Source of the DNA: an uncultured Spirochaetota bacterium
Lineage (GTDB): Bacteria > Spirochaetota > Spirochaetia > Treponematales > Rectinemataceae
DNA: 64,000 nucleotides
Direction: 5' to 3'
NCBI GenBank assembly: GCA_903821875.1
Contig: CAIJMU010000127.1
Span: 18,567 to 82,566 of the forward strand
In this document: positions 1 to 8,395 of the stretch, piece after piece
How the letters are laid out: each line of letters begins with the position of its first letter
Numbering within the stretch: the stretch's first letter is position 1
Notes under the pieces: generated by a model
The model's database searches: none
Seen by the model: the letters and a program-made list of their open reading frames with translations, nothing else
What the model was told of the DNA's origin: nothing
Position numbers and translations under genes: made by a program

Positions 1-1382
1 CCTGCCTTCCTCCCCACGATTGTTCCTGCTACCGCATCGGCGCGAACACGCACTGCGACCCCGCCCTTTTCCGTGAACTTGACGGCGTTCCCCATCAGGT
101 TGACAAAAACCTGCCGCAACTTGCCCTCGTCCGCAGAAACGTAGCGCGGCACACTTTCGTCCCAGTCAATAAGGAGCTGCAATCCCTTGGCTTCGGCACG
201 GGAGCGGAACATCAGCGCCAGGTCATCCAGAAGGTCATGCAGGCAGAAAGCAGTCTCGTTGACGGTGATCTGCCCTGCCTCGATCTTGGACATTTCCAGG
301 ATATCGTTGATAAGTGTAAGCAGGTATCCGCCACTACGGGTGATGATCCGGACATGCTCGGCCTGCCCGGCGCTCAGCGAAGGGTCGCGCTCCAAAACCT
401 GGGCAAAGCCCAGAATGGCATTCATGGGAGTGCGGATTTCGTGGCTCATGTTGGCCACGAAGATGCTCTTGGCCTGATTGGCCAGCGCGGCAGCCGCCGC
501 CATGTCGTTCGCTCGTGTCGTGGTCGCCTCGAGCTGGCGATTGAGCTCCTGGAGGGCCGTCTCCACTTCCTTGCGCGCAGTGATGTCCTCGATGGCAAGC
601 AGGATGATCCGCTCCTTGCCCTGGTCCCGTTGGACCTGCCTGGCGTCGAGGAGCATGATGCGCTTCCCGATGGTGGCGAAATCATGCTCGACCTCGTAGC
701 TATCGAAGCTCGTCTTCTCGGGAAGGATTTTCTCGAGGAGCTCCCGCAGCTTGGGAATGTTCCACTGCTTGTTGCCGAGGTCATAGATGAGCTGCCCCAC
801 CGTCTCCTCGGGCTTGACCCTGAATACAGAATAGAAGGAACGGCTCGCGGTCACGACACGGAGGTCCTGGTCGAGGACGATGAGTGGTTCGCGCACCGTG
901 TTGATAATGCTTTCCGAATATTCGCGGGCCTCGTCCTCGGCGATCTTGGTAGCGGCCAGCTCCTTGCGCGCGCGCTCAAGACCGTTCTCGATCTCACGCC
1001 GCTCGGTGATGTCCTCGATGGCGAGGAGGATGATCCGCTCCTTGCCCTGGACCCGCTGGATCTGCCTCGCATTGAGGAGCATGATGCGTCGCCCTATGGT
1101 GGCGAAATCGTGCTCGACCTCGTAGTTGTCGAAGGATGTTTTCTGGGGAAGGATGGTTTCGAGGAGCTCGCGCAACTTCGGGATATTCCACTGCTTGTTG
1201 CCGAGGTCATAGATGAGCTGCCCCACCGTCTCCTCGGGCTTGACCTTGAAGACCCCGTAGAAGGATCTGCTGACAGAGACCACGCGGAGGTCCTGGTCGA
1301 GGGTGATGAGGGGCTCACGCACCGTGTTGATGATGCTCTCGGAGTATTCCTGCGAGCCCGTCATGTACTTCTTGGAGGCCAT
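1..1382 (-). CDS. PAS-PAS sensor histidine kinase, C-terminus cut by window edge
   Basis: A reading frame open from 1382 to the window edge (460 codons seen). Residues about 10-126 and 152-268 are two very similar PAS-type domains, each ending in a segment like ERIILLAIEDITERRE. A HisKA dimerisation domain follows with the H-box NMSHEIRTPMNAILG (phospho-acceptor His about residue 314), then the start of the ATPase domain with the N-box RQVFVNLMGNAVKFTEKGG. The G boxes and any receiver domain lie outside the window. No membrane segment is seen, so it is probably a soluble sensor. The ATG at 1382 is chosen because GGGAGG lies 6 bases upstream; an in-frame ATG at 1388 directly abuts that site. 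The ligand is unknown. It is divergent from the Crp-like gene at 1581. Confidence 0.88.
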   Translation of the reverse strand, partial: MASKKYMTGSQEYSESIINTVREPLITLDQDLRVVSVSRSFYGVFKVKPEETVGQLIYDLGNKQWNIPKLRELLETILPQKTSFDNYEVEHDFATIGRRIMLLNARQIQRVQGKERIILLAIEDITERREIENGLERARKELAATKIAEDEAREYSESIINTVREPLIVLDQDLRVVTASRSFYSVFRVKPEETVGQLIYDLGNKQWNIPKLRELLEKILPEKTSFDSYEVEHDFATIGKRIMLLDARQVQRDQGKERIILLAIEDITARKEVETALQELNRQLEATTTRANDMAAAAALANQAKSIFVANMSHEIRTPMNAILGFAQVLERDPSLSAGQAEHVRIITRSGGYLLTLINDILEMSKIEAGQITVNETAFCLHDLLDDLALMFRSRAEAKGLQLLIDWDESVPRYVSADEGKLRQVFVNLMGNAVKFTEKGGVAVRVRADAVAGTIVGRKA

Positions 1383-1580
1383 TCCCATCCTCCCTGTCCG
1401 ATCAACGCCTTCTCCCCGCTTGCAAACCGGGGTTTGATGCAGGGGACTACCGCATCAAGTATGCGCGCGCCATGGGCGACCGTCTGTACGGCAGCGAACA
1501 TACATGGTAGATTGTTCCTGAAGGGGCCTGGATCCGCAGGCGATCCCTTCCTGCCACATCCATGGATATAATCCTGAAAG

Positions 1581-2324
1581 GTGCTCCCTGTGATTGCCAC
1601 AAGCCCCGGAATCTTTGCTACCCCTCGCCAGAACCATCTCCTGGCCTCCCTTACCGATGCCGACTATGCGCGTCTGTTCCCCAACCTCGAGTATGCGCAA
1701 CTGAGCCTCGGAGATGTGATGCATGGATCGGGGGACGCTATGAATTGCGTCTATTTCCCTACGACGGCGATAGTCTCCCTCCTCTATGTCCTTGAGAACG
1801 GCGCCTCGGCCGAGATAGCGGTGGTTGGCAACGAGGGGATCGTCGGCATCGCGCTCTTCATGGGCGGCGAGACAACCCCCAACCAGGCTGTCGTCCAGAG
1901 TGCTGGCGAGGCCTACAAGCTACGAGGCAGCCACTTAAAGGAAGAGTTCAATAGGGCCGGTCCGCTCCAGCACCTCCTCCTCCGCTACACCCTCGCCCTC
2001 TTCAGCCAGATGGCGCAGACCGCGGTGTGCAACCGTCACCACTCGGTTGATCAGCAGCTCTGCCGCTGGCTCCTCCTCAGCCTCGACCGTCTTCCCTCCA
2101 ACGAACTCTGCATGACCCAGGAACTCATCGCGAACATGCTGGGCGTCAGGCGTGAGGGCGTGACCGAGGCGGCGGGCAAGCTGCAGGCGGCTGGCCTCAT
2201 CCAGTACAACCGTGGGCACATCACTGTCATCGACAGGGCAGGCCTCGAGGCCCGGGTCTGCGAATGCTACGAAGTTGTACGGAAGGAATTCCACAGGCTC
2301 CTGCCCGACATTGTCGCGACCTGA
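1581..2324 (+). CDS. Crp/Fnr family transcriptional regulator
   Basis: A 247-residue protein with an N-terminal cyclic-nucleotide-binding-like beta-roll (about residues 20-130, containing GDVMHGSGD and VVGNEGIVGIALFMGGE) and a C-terminal winged helix (MTQELIANMLGVRREGVTEAA). It carries no Cys cluster, so it is not an oxygen-sensing FNR. This subgroup often lacks the canonical cAMP-contacting residues, so the effector cannot be named. The GTG at 1581 is the longest start; a GTG at 1590 has a better-spaced GAAAGG site and may be the real one. It lies divergent to a histidine kinase across about 200 bases, which suggests but does not prove a shared signalling role. Confidence 0.85.
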   Translation: MLPVIATSPGIFATPRQNHLLASLTDADYARLFPNLEYAQLSLGDVMHGSGDAMNCVYFPTTAIVSLLYVLENGASAEIAVVGNEGIVGIALFMGGETTPNQAVVQSAGEAYKLRGSHLKEEFNRAGPLQHLLLRYTLALFSQMAQTAVCNRHHSVDQQLCRWLLLSLDRLPSNELCMTQELIANMLGVRREGVTEAAGKLQAAGLIQYNRGHITVIDRAGLEARVCECYEVVRKEFHRLLPDIVAT

Positions 2325-2331
2325 GCGGACA

Positions 2332-2372
2332 GCGCTGCGGAGGGGCCGGGCTGGCACTGCTTGGTTTCGCGA
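2332..2372. repeat. Diverged short repeat, copy 1 (copy 2 at 6799-6841)
   Basis: About 41 bases containing GCGGAGGGGCCGGG and TGGTTTCGCG in the same order and nearly the same spacing as at 6799-6841. This copy sits just after the Crp-like stop codon; the other lies inside a broken ATPase gene. The intergenic stretch 2373-2573 holds nothing else I recognise. Confidence 0.5.
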
Positions 2373-2573
2373 GCCTGAAACCGAGCCTTATGCCGCAACC
2401 CAGATCGGCTACGCCGTCTGCGCCCCCTCCCTGCTTCAGCAGATGAAGCAAAGACAAACAGGCCATGAATTGAATTCGTCTCCCCTTGCCTCTCAAGGGC
2501 TGGAGCGATAGCTTAGAAACGAAATATTTTAGTTGCTTAACCAATTGCTGTGTCTGGGCAGAAGGGATAGCTA

Positions 2574-2843
2574 TGGAAACCATGACAATCACGGAAGAAC
2601 GAGGCCCAGGGCGAGGCCGGGATGCGGGTCTCGGACATCGCCTGCCATCTCCATGTATCAGCCTCGAACGTGACCCAGATGGTGACAGAGCTTGAAGACA
2701 AGGGGCTTGTCGAGAGGAAGATGGACGAACTCGTACTCCATCCTGGCGAGGAAAGATCGAAGACATTGATCGGTCTCCTCGGTGAGGCGGAAGGATTTCT
2801 CATGCAAGGCAACAAGGGGTACAAGGACCAACGAAACGCCTAA
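2574..2843 (+). pseudogene. MarR-family regulator remnant
   Basis: The frame from 2622 encodes MRVSDIACHLHVSASNVTQM followed by VTELEDKGLVER, a clear MarR winged-helix recognition region, but the protein stops after about 73 residues. The N-terminal dimerisation helices are missing, and the only upstream ATG in context (2574) is in another frame, so a frameshift near 2620 is likely. The wing and C-terminus are also shortened. MarR genes commonly head this type of two-gene ABC exporter operon, and the remnant sits directly before the broken ABC gene at 2831, so it was probably the operon repressor. It is unlikely to be functional. Confidence 0.65.
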
Positions 2844-4504
2844 TTAGCTACATCAAGCCATATCTCGGCTGGATCCTGGCGGCGATACTCCTGCTCTACG
2901 GGCAGGCAAACTGCGACCTGGCCCTGCCTGACTACCTGTCGAAGATCGTGAATGTCGGCATCCAGCAGGGGGGCGTCGCGGGAGCCATCCCCGAAGCCCT
3001 GCGCGAAACCACCATGAACAGGCTATCCCTCTTCATGAAAGGTGGCATGGCTTCGCGGATACTGTCCGACTACGAACTCGTCGTGCCCGGATCGGAGAGG
3101 GCGAGCTGGCCGCAGCCGCCATGGACGGTCAGTCATCTGCCCAAGGCGGTTTTGACCTTTCGAAGCTGCCAGCGGGCATGGACGAGGCGGCGATCCAGCG
3201 CAGCTACATGCTGGGCATTGGCGCCATGATGCTCCTTCTGACCCTCCTCGGCGCAGTCGCCACGATCCTGGTCGGCTACATCTCTGCGCGTGTCGCGTCG
3301 GGCATTTCCCGGGACCTCCGCAGGGCGGTCTTCACCAAGGTCGAGGGATTCTCCCTGCACGAGTTCGACACCTTCTCCACGGCTTCCCTCATCACCCGCA
3401 CGAACAACGATGTCATGCAGGGCCACGAGGAAGAACGCTTCGACAAGGCCAACAAGGACCTGACCGGGAACCTGCTCTTCGTGAACCGGGTGATGGTCGT
3501 GATGATGCCCGTCATGATGCTCATCATGAACGGCGTCTCCCTCATCATCATCTGGGTCGGCGCCCACCAGGTCGCACAGGCCTCGATGCAGGTCGGCGAC
3601 ATGATGGCCTTCATGCAATATGCAATGCAGATCTTCTTCGCCTTCATCATGATGTCCATGATGCTGCCGAGGGCCCAGGTCTCCGCCAACCGCATCGCCG
3701 AGGTCCTGGAGACCGAGGCATCGGTCAAGGATCCCGCAAGCCCCCGCGCCTTCGCCCCTGCTGCCCAGATGGGCATCGAGTTCAGGGACCTGTCCTTCAG
3801 GTATCCGGGTGCGGAGGAGGACGTCCTCCACGGCATCAGCTTTTCTGCCAGGCCAGACCACGGCCATCATCGGCGCGACAGGATCGGGCAAGTCGAGCGT
3901 CGTCGGACTCGTCCCGCGCTTCTACGATGCGACCGATGGCTCTGTCCTCGTGGGCGGCATCGATGTCCGCGAACTATCCCAGGTCGAGCTCCGCGAAAAG
4001 ATCGGCTTTGTCCCCCAGAAGGCGAACCTCTTCTCCGGCACGATAGGATCAAACCTCCGCTATGCCGACGAGGAAGCCTCGGAGGAGGCTCTCGAAGGCG
4101 CGGCAAGGATAGCCCAGGCGGCTGAGTTCATAGCCGAGAGCCCCGAGGGCCTGGCTCGGACGATTTCCCAGGGAGGCGCGAACGTATCGGGCGGGCAGAA
4201 GGAGCGGCTTTCAATAGCCCGGGCCCTGGTCAAGCGTCCCCCCATCTACATCTTCGACGACAGTTTTTCCGCCCTCGACTTCAAGACCGACTCCGCCCTG
4301 CGCCGCGCGCTGAAAAAGGAGACGGGAGACGCTACGGTCATCATCGTCACGCAGCGTGTGGCGACCGTCAAGGCAGCCGACCAGATCGTCGTCCTGGATG
4401 ATGGCCGTGTCGTCGGCATCGGCAGCCATGAGTCCCTCATGGGCAGCTGCGAAACCTACCAGGAGATAGCGACCTCCCAGCTCAGCGAGGAGGAACTGCG
4501 ATGA
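2831..4504 (+). pseudogene. Broken ABC exporter half-transporter (membrane + ATPase)
   Basis: Three frames together give one type I ABC exporter subunit. Frame 1 (from 2831) gives KRLISYIKPYLGWILAAI but begins at ACG rather than a start codon. A frameshift near 3090 moves to the frame beginning MDGQSSAQGGFDLSK, and another near 3855 moves to the ATPase frame TTAIIGATGSGKSS. The membrane domain is also shortened: ITRTNNDVMQ runs directly into GHEEERFDKANKDL, where family members have roughly 80-100 more residues with two or more helices. The ATPase part is well kept: Walker A GATGSGKSS, signature VSGGQKER, Walker B IYIFDDSFSALD. The end overlaps the next gene by ATGA. The original function was probably heterodimeric drug or lipid export. 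Confidence 0.8.
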
Positions 4505-6351
4505 GCGACAGCAACAGGAATACTTCTGGCCCAGCCACTGGCAGTGCCTCTGGAGCCCGCCGCGGCCCGGGCATGGGCGGACCGGGCATGGGCGGCCCCG
4601 GCATGGGCCCTCCTGGCATGATGATGGGCGGCGGGGCCAAGGCCAAGAACTTCAAGGGAACGATGAGGCGCCTCATCGCCTACATAGGGCAGTACCGCGT
4701 GGCCGTGATCGCCGTCTGGGTGATCGCCCTCGTCTCAACAGCCTTCTCCATTGCAGGGCCCAAGATCCTCGGCCAGGCCACCACGAAGCTCTTTGAGGGA
4801 GTGATGGCCAAGCTTTCCGGGAAGGGAGAGGTCGACTTCACCAGCATCGGAAACATCCTCCTTTTCACCCTCGGTCTCTACGTGATCTCGGCCATCTTTT
4901 CCTACATCCAGGGCTGGGTCATGTCAGGCATCGCCGTCAAGATCACCTACCGCTTCCGCAGGGACCTCTCCGAGAAGATGAACCGCATGCCCCTGCGGTA
5001 CTTCGATGGCACCAACCACGGCGAGGTGCTTTCACGCATCACGAACGACGTCGATGTCGTAAACCAGACCCTGAGCCAGAGCCTCACCCAGATCGTCACT
5101 TCGGTGGCCACCGTCCTCGGCGTCATGGCCATGATGCTCTCCATCAGCTGGAAGCTCACCCTCGTGGCCCTGGTCATCATGCCCGTCTCCATGGTCTTCG
5201 TGAGCTTTATCATCAAGAGGTCTCAGAAGCTCTTCAAGGCGCAGCAGGAACACCTCGGACATGTCAACAGCCACGTCGAGGAAATGTACGGCGGCCACCT
5301 CGTCATGAAGGCCTTCAACGGCGAGAAAAAAAGCGTCGAAGCCTTCGAGAAGCACAACGCCAGGCTCTACACTGTCGCCTGGAAGTCCACCTTCCTCTCC
5401 GGGCTCATGATGCCGATGATGATGTTCATCGGGAACCTCGGCTATGTCGCCATTTCCATGCTCGGGGGCTATTACGCCGTCCCGAAGGCCATCACGGTCG
5501 GCGACATCCAGGCCTTTATCCAGTATGTCCGTTCCTTTACCATGCCCCTCTCCCAGCTTGCCAACATCTCGAATGTGCTCCAGCAGACCGCTGCGGCGGC
5601 AGAGCGCGTCTTCGAATTCCTGGACGAAAAGGATGAGAGCCCCGAGACTGCCAATCCCGCGGATAGCGACCTGGACCGCGGGCACAAGATCGCGATCGTG
5701 GGTCCCACGGGCGCGGGCAAGACCACCATGGTCAAGCTCCTCATGCGCTTCTACGACCTTGAGTCGGGGCATATCCTGATAGACGGGATCGACGGCAGCA
5801 CCTTCACGCGCAAGGACCTCCGGAAGTGCTTCGGCATGGTCCTCCAGGATACCTGGCTCTACAACGGCTCGATCATGGAGAACATCCGCTACGGACGCCC
5901 CGAGGCCAGCGATGCAGAGGTTTTCGAGGCGGCCAGGACCGCGCATGCCGACCACTTCATCCGGGCACAGCCCCAGGGCTACGAGACGGTCATCAACGAA
6001 GAGGCGAACAACATCTCCCAGGGCCAGAAGCAGCTCCTCACCATTGCGAGGGCCATCATCGCCGACCCGAAGATGCTCATCCTCGACGAGGCCACGAGTT
6101 CCGTCGACACCCGCACGGAAATCCTGATCCAGAAGGCCATGGACAACCTCATGAAGGACCGCACGAGCTTCATCATCGCCCACCGCCTCTCGACGGTGAA
6201 GAACGCCGACCTCATCTTGGTGATGAAAGACGGCAACATCGTGGAGCAGGGCAGGCACGAGGAACTCCTCGCCCAATGCGGGTTCTATGCAGAGATCTAC
6301 AACAGCCAGTTCGACAGGATCGGCAGCACCGCCGAGGAGTGCGCGAGCTAG
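4501..6351 (+). CDS. ABC exporter half-transporter with shortened ATPase N-terminus
   Basis: A 616-residue partner of the upstream gene. It has a Gly/Met/Pro-rich N-terminus (repeats of GMGGP), six predicted membrane helices (about 60-350) and an ATPase domain with Walker A VGPTGAGKTT (about residue 400), Q-loop VLQDTWLYNGSI, signature NISQGQKQL (usual for this subgroup), Walker B MLILDEATSSVD and H-loop IIAHRLST. The link between the two domains is too short: ETANPADSDLDRGHKIAIVG lacks the roughly 30-40 residues that normally carry the first ATPase strands and the aromatic A-loop that stacks on adenine. With a broken partner and this lesion, activity is doubtful, though the frame is intact. 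Confidence 0.8.
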   Translation: MSDSNRNTSGPATGSASGARRGPGMGGPGMGGPGMGPPGMMMGGGAKAKNFKGTMRRLIAYIGQYRVAVIAVWVIALVSTAFSIAGPKILGQATTKLFEGVMAKLSGKGEVDFTSIGNILLFTLGLYVISAIFSYIQGWVMSGIAVKITYRFRRDLSEKMNRMPLRYFDGTNHGEVLSRITNDVDVVNQTLSQSLTQIVTSVATVLGVMAMMLSISWKLTLVALVIMPVSMVFVSFIIKRSQKLFKAQQEHLGHVNSHVEEMYGGHLVMKAFNGEKKSVEAFEKHNARLYTVAWKSTFLSGLMMPMMMFIGNLGYVAISMLGGYYAVPKAITVGDIQAFIQYVRSFTMPLSQLANISNVLQQTAAAAERVFEFLDEKDESPETANPADSDLDRGHKIAIVGPTGAGKTTMVKLLMRFYDLESGHILIDGIDGSTFTRKDLRKCFGMVLQDTWLYNGSIMENIRYGRPEASDAEVFEAARTAHADHFIRAQPQGYETVINEEANNISQGQKQLLTIARAIIADPKMLILDEATSSVDTRTEILIQKAMDNLMKDRTSFIIAHRLSTVKNADLILVMKDGNIVEQGRHEELLAQCGFYAEIYNSQFDRIGSTAEECAS

Positions 6352-6361
6352 GCCGGAGCGC

Positions 6362-6388
6362 GGATACCGCCCAGCTTGGGCGGTATCC
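6362..6388 (+). terminator. Hairpin after ABC exporter gene
   Basis: GGATACCGCCC and GGGCGGTATCC form a perfect 11-base stem around AGCTT, ten bases after the stop codon. No T-run follows, so it may be a factor-assisted terminator or an mRNA 3-prime stabiliser. Confidence 0.55.
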
Positions 6389-6484
6389 ATGATGGACGGG
6401 AGTGGGCCGGCCTTCAGTCTTCAAGCCAGATATTGCAGGTTAGTATCCGAGGACTAATTTATTTAACAGAAAATAAATATATGC

Positions 6485-6527
6485 CATGTTTGCAAAACGG
6501 ACTTGCTGAGTTATAATTGCAAACATG
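6485..6527. repeat. 11-bp inverted repeat in AT-rich patch
   Basis: CATGTTTGCAA (6485-6495) and TTGCAAACATG (6517-6527) are perfect inverted copies separated by 21 bases that include TTATAAT. The patch 6435-6530 is much more AT-rich than its surroundings. It may be an operator, a promoter with a symmetric site, or one end of a lost mobile element. Confidence 0.45.
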
Positions 6528-6856
6528 CACTTTCCCCGCCTCTTTGCTGCCCGCTTGGTCGCGGCAAGCGCATTGTGAAGGTCCCAAAGCTGTACTTCCG
6601 TGATTCGGGTCTCCTGTGCTGGATGCTCGGACTCGATGCGCGGACCCTGCCATCGTCGCCGTTCATCGGCGCGGTCTGGGAGGGCTTTGTCTTCGCGGAA
6701 CTCAGGAAGCTGGCCGCTGTCGATTCCGCGCGGCCGCACTTCTGGTTCTACCGCGACCAGGCCAGCCGCGAGATCGACCTGGTCATCGAGGTCGGTGGGC
6801 GCAGCGGAGGGGCCGGGTCGACACTGGCTGGTTTCGCGGAGTCCCGCACGAGGTGA
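6503..6856 (+). pseudogene. DUF4143-type ATPase C-terminal fragment
   Basis: From about 6560 the frame reads GKRIVKVPKLYFRDSGLLCW, then FIGAVWEGFVFAELRK and FWFYRDQASREIDLVIE. This is the conserved C-terminal part of AAA_14/DUF4143 ATPases, the family of the full-length gene at 22010-23140 (compare KNKYYFYDVGIRNTL and WENFIMLERLK there). The Walker A half is absent, no ribosome site precedes the frame, and the end runs into a diverged repeat (6799-6841). It is a 5-prime-truncated remnant. The 180 bases after it hold no recognisable feature. Confidence 0.7.
6799..6841. repeat. Diverged short repeat, copy 2 (copy 1 at 2332-2372)
   Basis: Contains the same two blocks, GCGGAGGGGCCGGG and TGGTTTCGCG, as the copy after the Crp-like gene, with about four base differences and single-base indels. 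It interrupts the conserved end of the ATPase fragment. Confidence 0.5.
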
Positions 6857-7035
6857 AATGGCAGCTGGAATCTGGGCAACCGATCCCCTGGACGCCGCCA
6901 GTCTTCTAGAGCCACTTCGATAAGCCCCCCCGCCCTGAGGGGAGCGAAGGCTTCTGATCACGTCGCCGTGGATTTCGCGCTCAAGAGTCCGCGCAACTCA
7001 GGAAGGCGGAATATGCCATGGACAAGGGCCATATC

Positions 7036-8058
7036 TCAATGGATGAGTGCTGCGCAACCGCATGATCCCCCGATTATGAGCTCGCCTGGGATTATTGTCT
7101 CGAGCGAAGTGTCCGTCTCCTTCTTGTCGATCAGGGAAAGAAGCATGCTCGCGGCAGCCGCTCCAATGTCCGCTTCGATCTTGCCCAAGGTCGTAGGCCG
7201 GGGAGAAAGTGCGTCGATGACGTCGGGATGCTCAAAGGAGGCCACCGCTATATCCTCGGGGATAGCCAGACCGAGTTCATGGATGGCTTTATAGCCGCCC
7301 AGGAGAAGCGGTGAGCTGGCGAATATCAGGGCAGTCGGACGAATCCCTTCGCCTGTCCCGAGCAACTCCAAGGTGGCATCGAAGCCCCCCCGAATCCCCC
7401 AGTCTCCGCTCCGGATGAGGGAATCGTCAAAGGATAAACCTGCTTTGCCGAGAGCCTCGCGAAAACCCACGAAGCGCTCGCGAGCGGAGGACTCCTCGAT
7501 GGGTCCGCTGATGAATCCAACGCGGCTGTGGCCGTGCCCCAGCATGTGGGTCGTGAGAAGCGCGGAGTTGCGTTCGTTGTCCTGCAGGACATAGTTGCGC
7601 GGAGGGCCGCTCAGGCGATTGTCGATCAGGATCAACGGGGTATCGGCGAGATTCGGTACCCCGTCGAGATACTCGCCTGAGTTGCCGACAGGTGCGAGTA
7701 TGATGCCGTCGATGCTTTTCGCCAGGAGAGACCGGATCGATGCGATCTCGTTTTCCCGGGAATTCGAGGTGAAGCAGATGAGGGTCGTATACCCCTGCGC
7801 GCGGAAAAAGGCATCCACGCCCATGCCGATCTCTCCAAAAAAACCGTTCGTGATATCCGGTACGATAAAGCCGATAGTCCTGGTGCGCTGGCTGCGGAGA
7901 CTCTGCGCTGCCCAGTTGGGGGTGAAGGATCGCTTCCTGACCACTTCCATGATGGCAGCCTTGGTTTCAGCCTTGATATCAGGATGGTCATGGATCGCTC
8001 GCGAGACGGTTTTAATCGAAAAGCCCGTCTCCATTGCAAGGTCCTTGAGCGTCGTCAT
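7036..8058 (-). CDS. LacI-family transcriptional repressor
   Basis: A 340-residue LacI regulator. The N-terminal helix-turn-helix and hinge (TLKDLAMETGFSIKTVSRA, then SLRSQRTRTIGFIVPDITNG) are intact, followed by a periplasmic-binding-like sensor domain (for example DGIILAPVGN, PLILIDNR, GFISGPIEESSARERF). The ATG at 8058 is chosen because the LacI domain starts there and GGGAG lies about ten bases upstream. It is divergent from a sugar transport and glycan operon. Two near-identical palindromes (8261-8280 and 8873-8890) overlap the promoters of that operon, so this protein very probably represses it until a sugar or amino-sugar binds. The inducer is unknown. Confidence 0.92.
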   Translation of the reverse strand: MTTLKDLAMETGFSIKTVSRAIHDHPDIKAETKAAIMEVVRKRSFTPNWAAQSLRSQRTRTIGFIVPDITNGFFGEIGMGVDAFFRAQGYTTLICFTSNSRENEIASIRSLLAKSIDGIILAPVGNSGEYLDGVPNLADTPLILIDNRLSGPPRNYVLQDNERNSALLTTHMLGHGHSRVGFISGPIEESSARERFVGFREALGKAGLSFDDSLIRSGDWGIRGGFDATLELLGTGEGIRPTALIFASSPLLLGGYKAIHELGLAIPEDIAVASFEHPDVIDALSPRPTTLGKIEADIGAAAASMLLSLIDKKETDTSLETIIPGELIIGGSCGCAALIH

Positions 8059-8228
8059 TTTTCGGTTCTCCCTTTCAGTACGGGGCTGGCTGCGGTGATT
8101 GCGGCAACGCAGAAGAATAGGCTCGCCTGTAATCCAAAATAGCATCCCGCAGATCCCTTTGCGAGAAGGATGCTTCCGATACGTGGTTCCAGTGCCGCGC
8201 CCAGGCCGCCGAATTCCTACTATTTTTC

Positions 8229-8258
8229 TTGACAGGACAGGGAAAGCACTCGAATATA
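8229..8258 (+). promoter_or_regulatory. Promoter for ASRT-family gene
   Basis: TTGACA at 8229-8234 and a weaker AATATA at 8253-8258 (18-base spacer). The LacI-type palindrome begins three bases later, where it would block transcription initiation. The rest of the 337-base divergent region (8059-8395) shows no gene. Confidence 0.6.
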
Positions 8259-8260
8259 GC

Positions 8261-8280
8261 CATCGTTGTCGACAACGATG
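8261..8280. promoter_or_regulatory. LacI-type operator 1 (perfect palindrome)
   Basis: CATCGTTGTCGACAACGATG is a perfect 20-base palindrome with a central CG, the usual layout of LacI/GalR operators. It is immediately downstream of a TTGACA promoter and shares its core with operator 2 at 8873-8890. Confidence 0.75.
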
Positions 8281-8395
8281 GCAATTGTCAAGCGCAGTCA
8301 AGAGAAGATGGAACAAGGCAGAATGAAATTGCAGTTGCGGCCCTGGAAAGACATCGCAACGCTGGATACAAAACTGTCGTCAAGGAGAATCGGCG

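Noticed and set aside
237..1571. Long 444-residue plus-strand frame opposite the histidine kinase
   Set aside because: It is the complementary shadow of the PAS and kinase coding sequence, with no domain of its own and Leu/Asp/Glu-rich composition typical of antisense frames.
5032..6390. 452-residue minus-strand frame opposite the ABC exporter
   Set aside because: It lies antisense to clear ATPase motifs, has no recognisable domain and is rich in His/Asp/Glu from the reverse of common codons.
2325..7035. Insertion sequence or transposase behind the decayed genes
   Set aside because: No transposase motif or terminal inverted repeats with target duplications were seen; only a short diverged repeat and one isolated inverted repeat.
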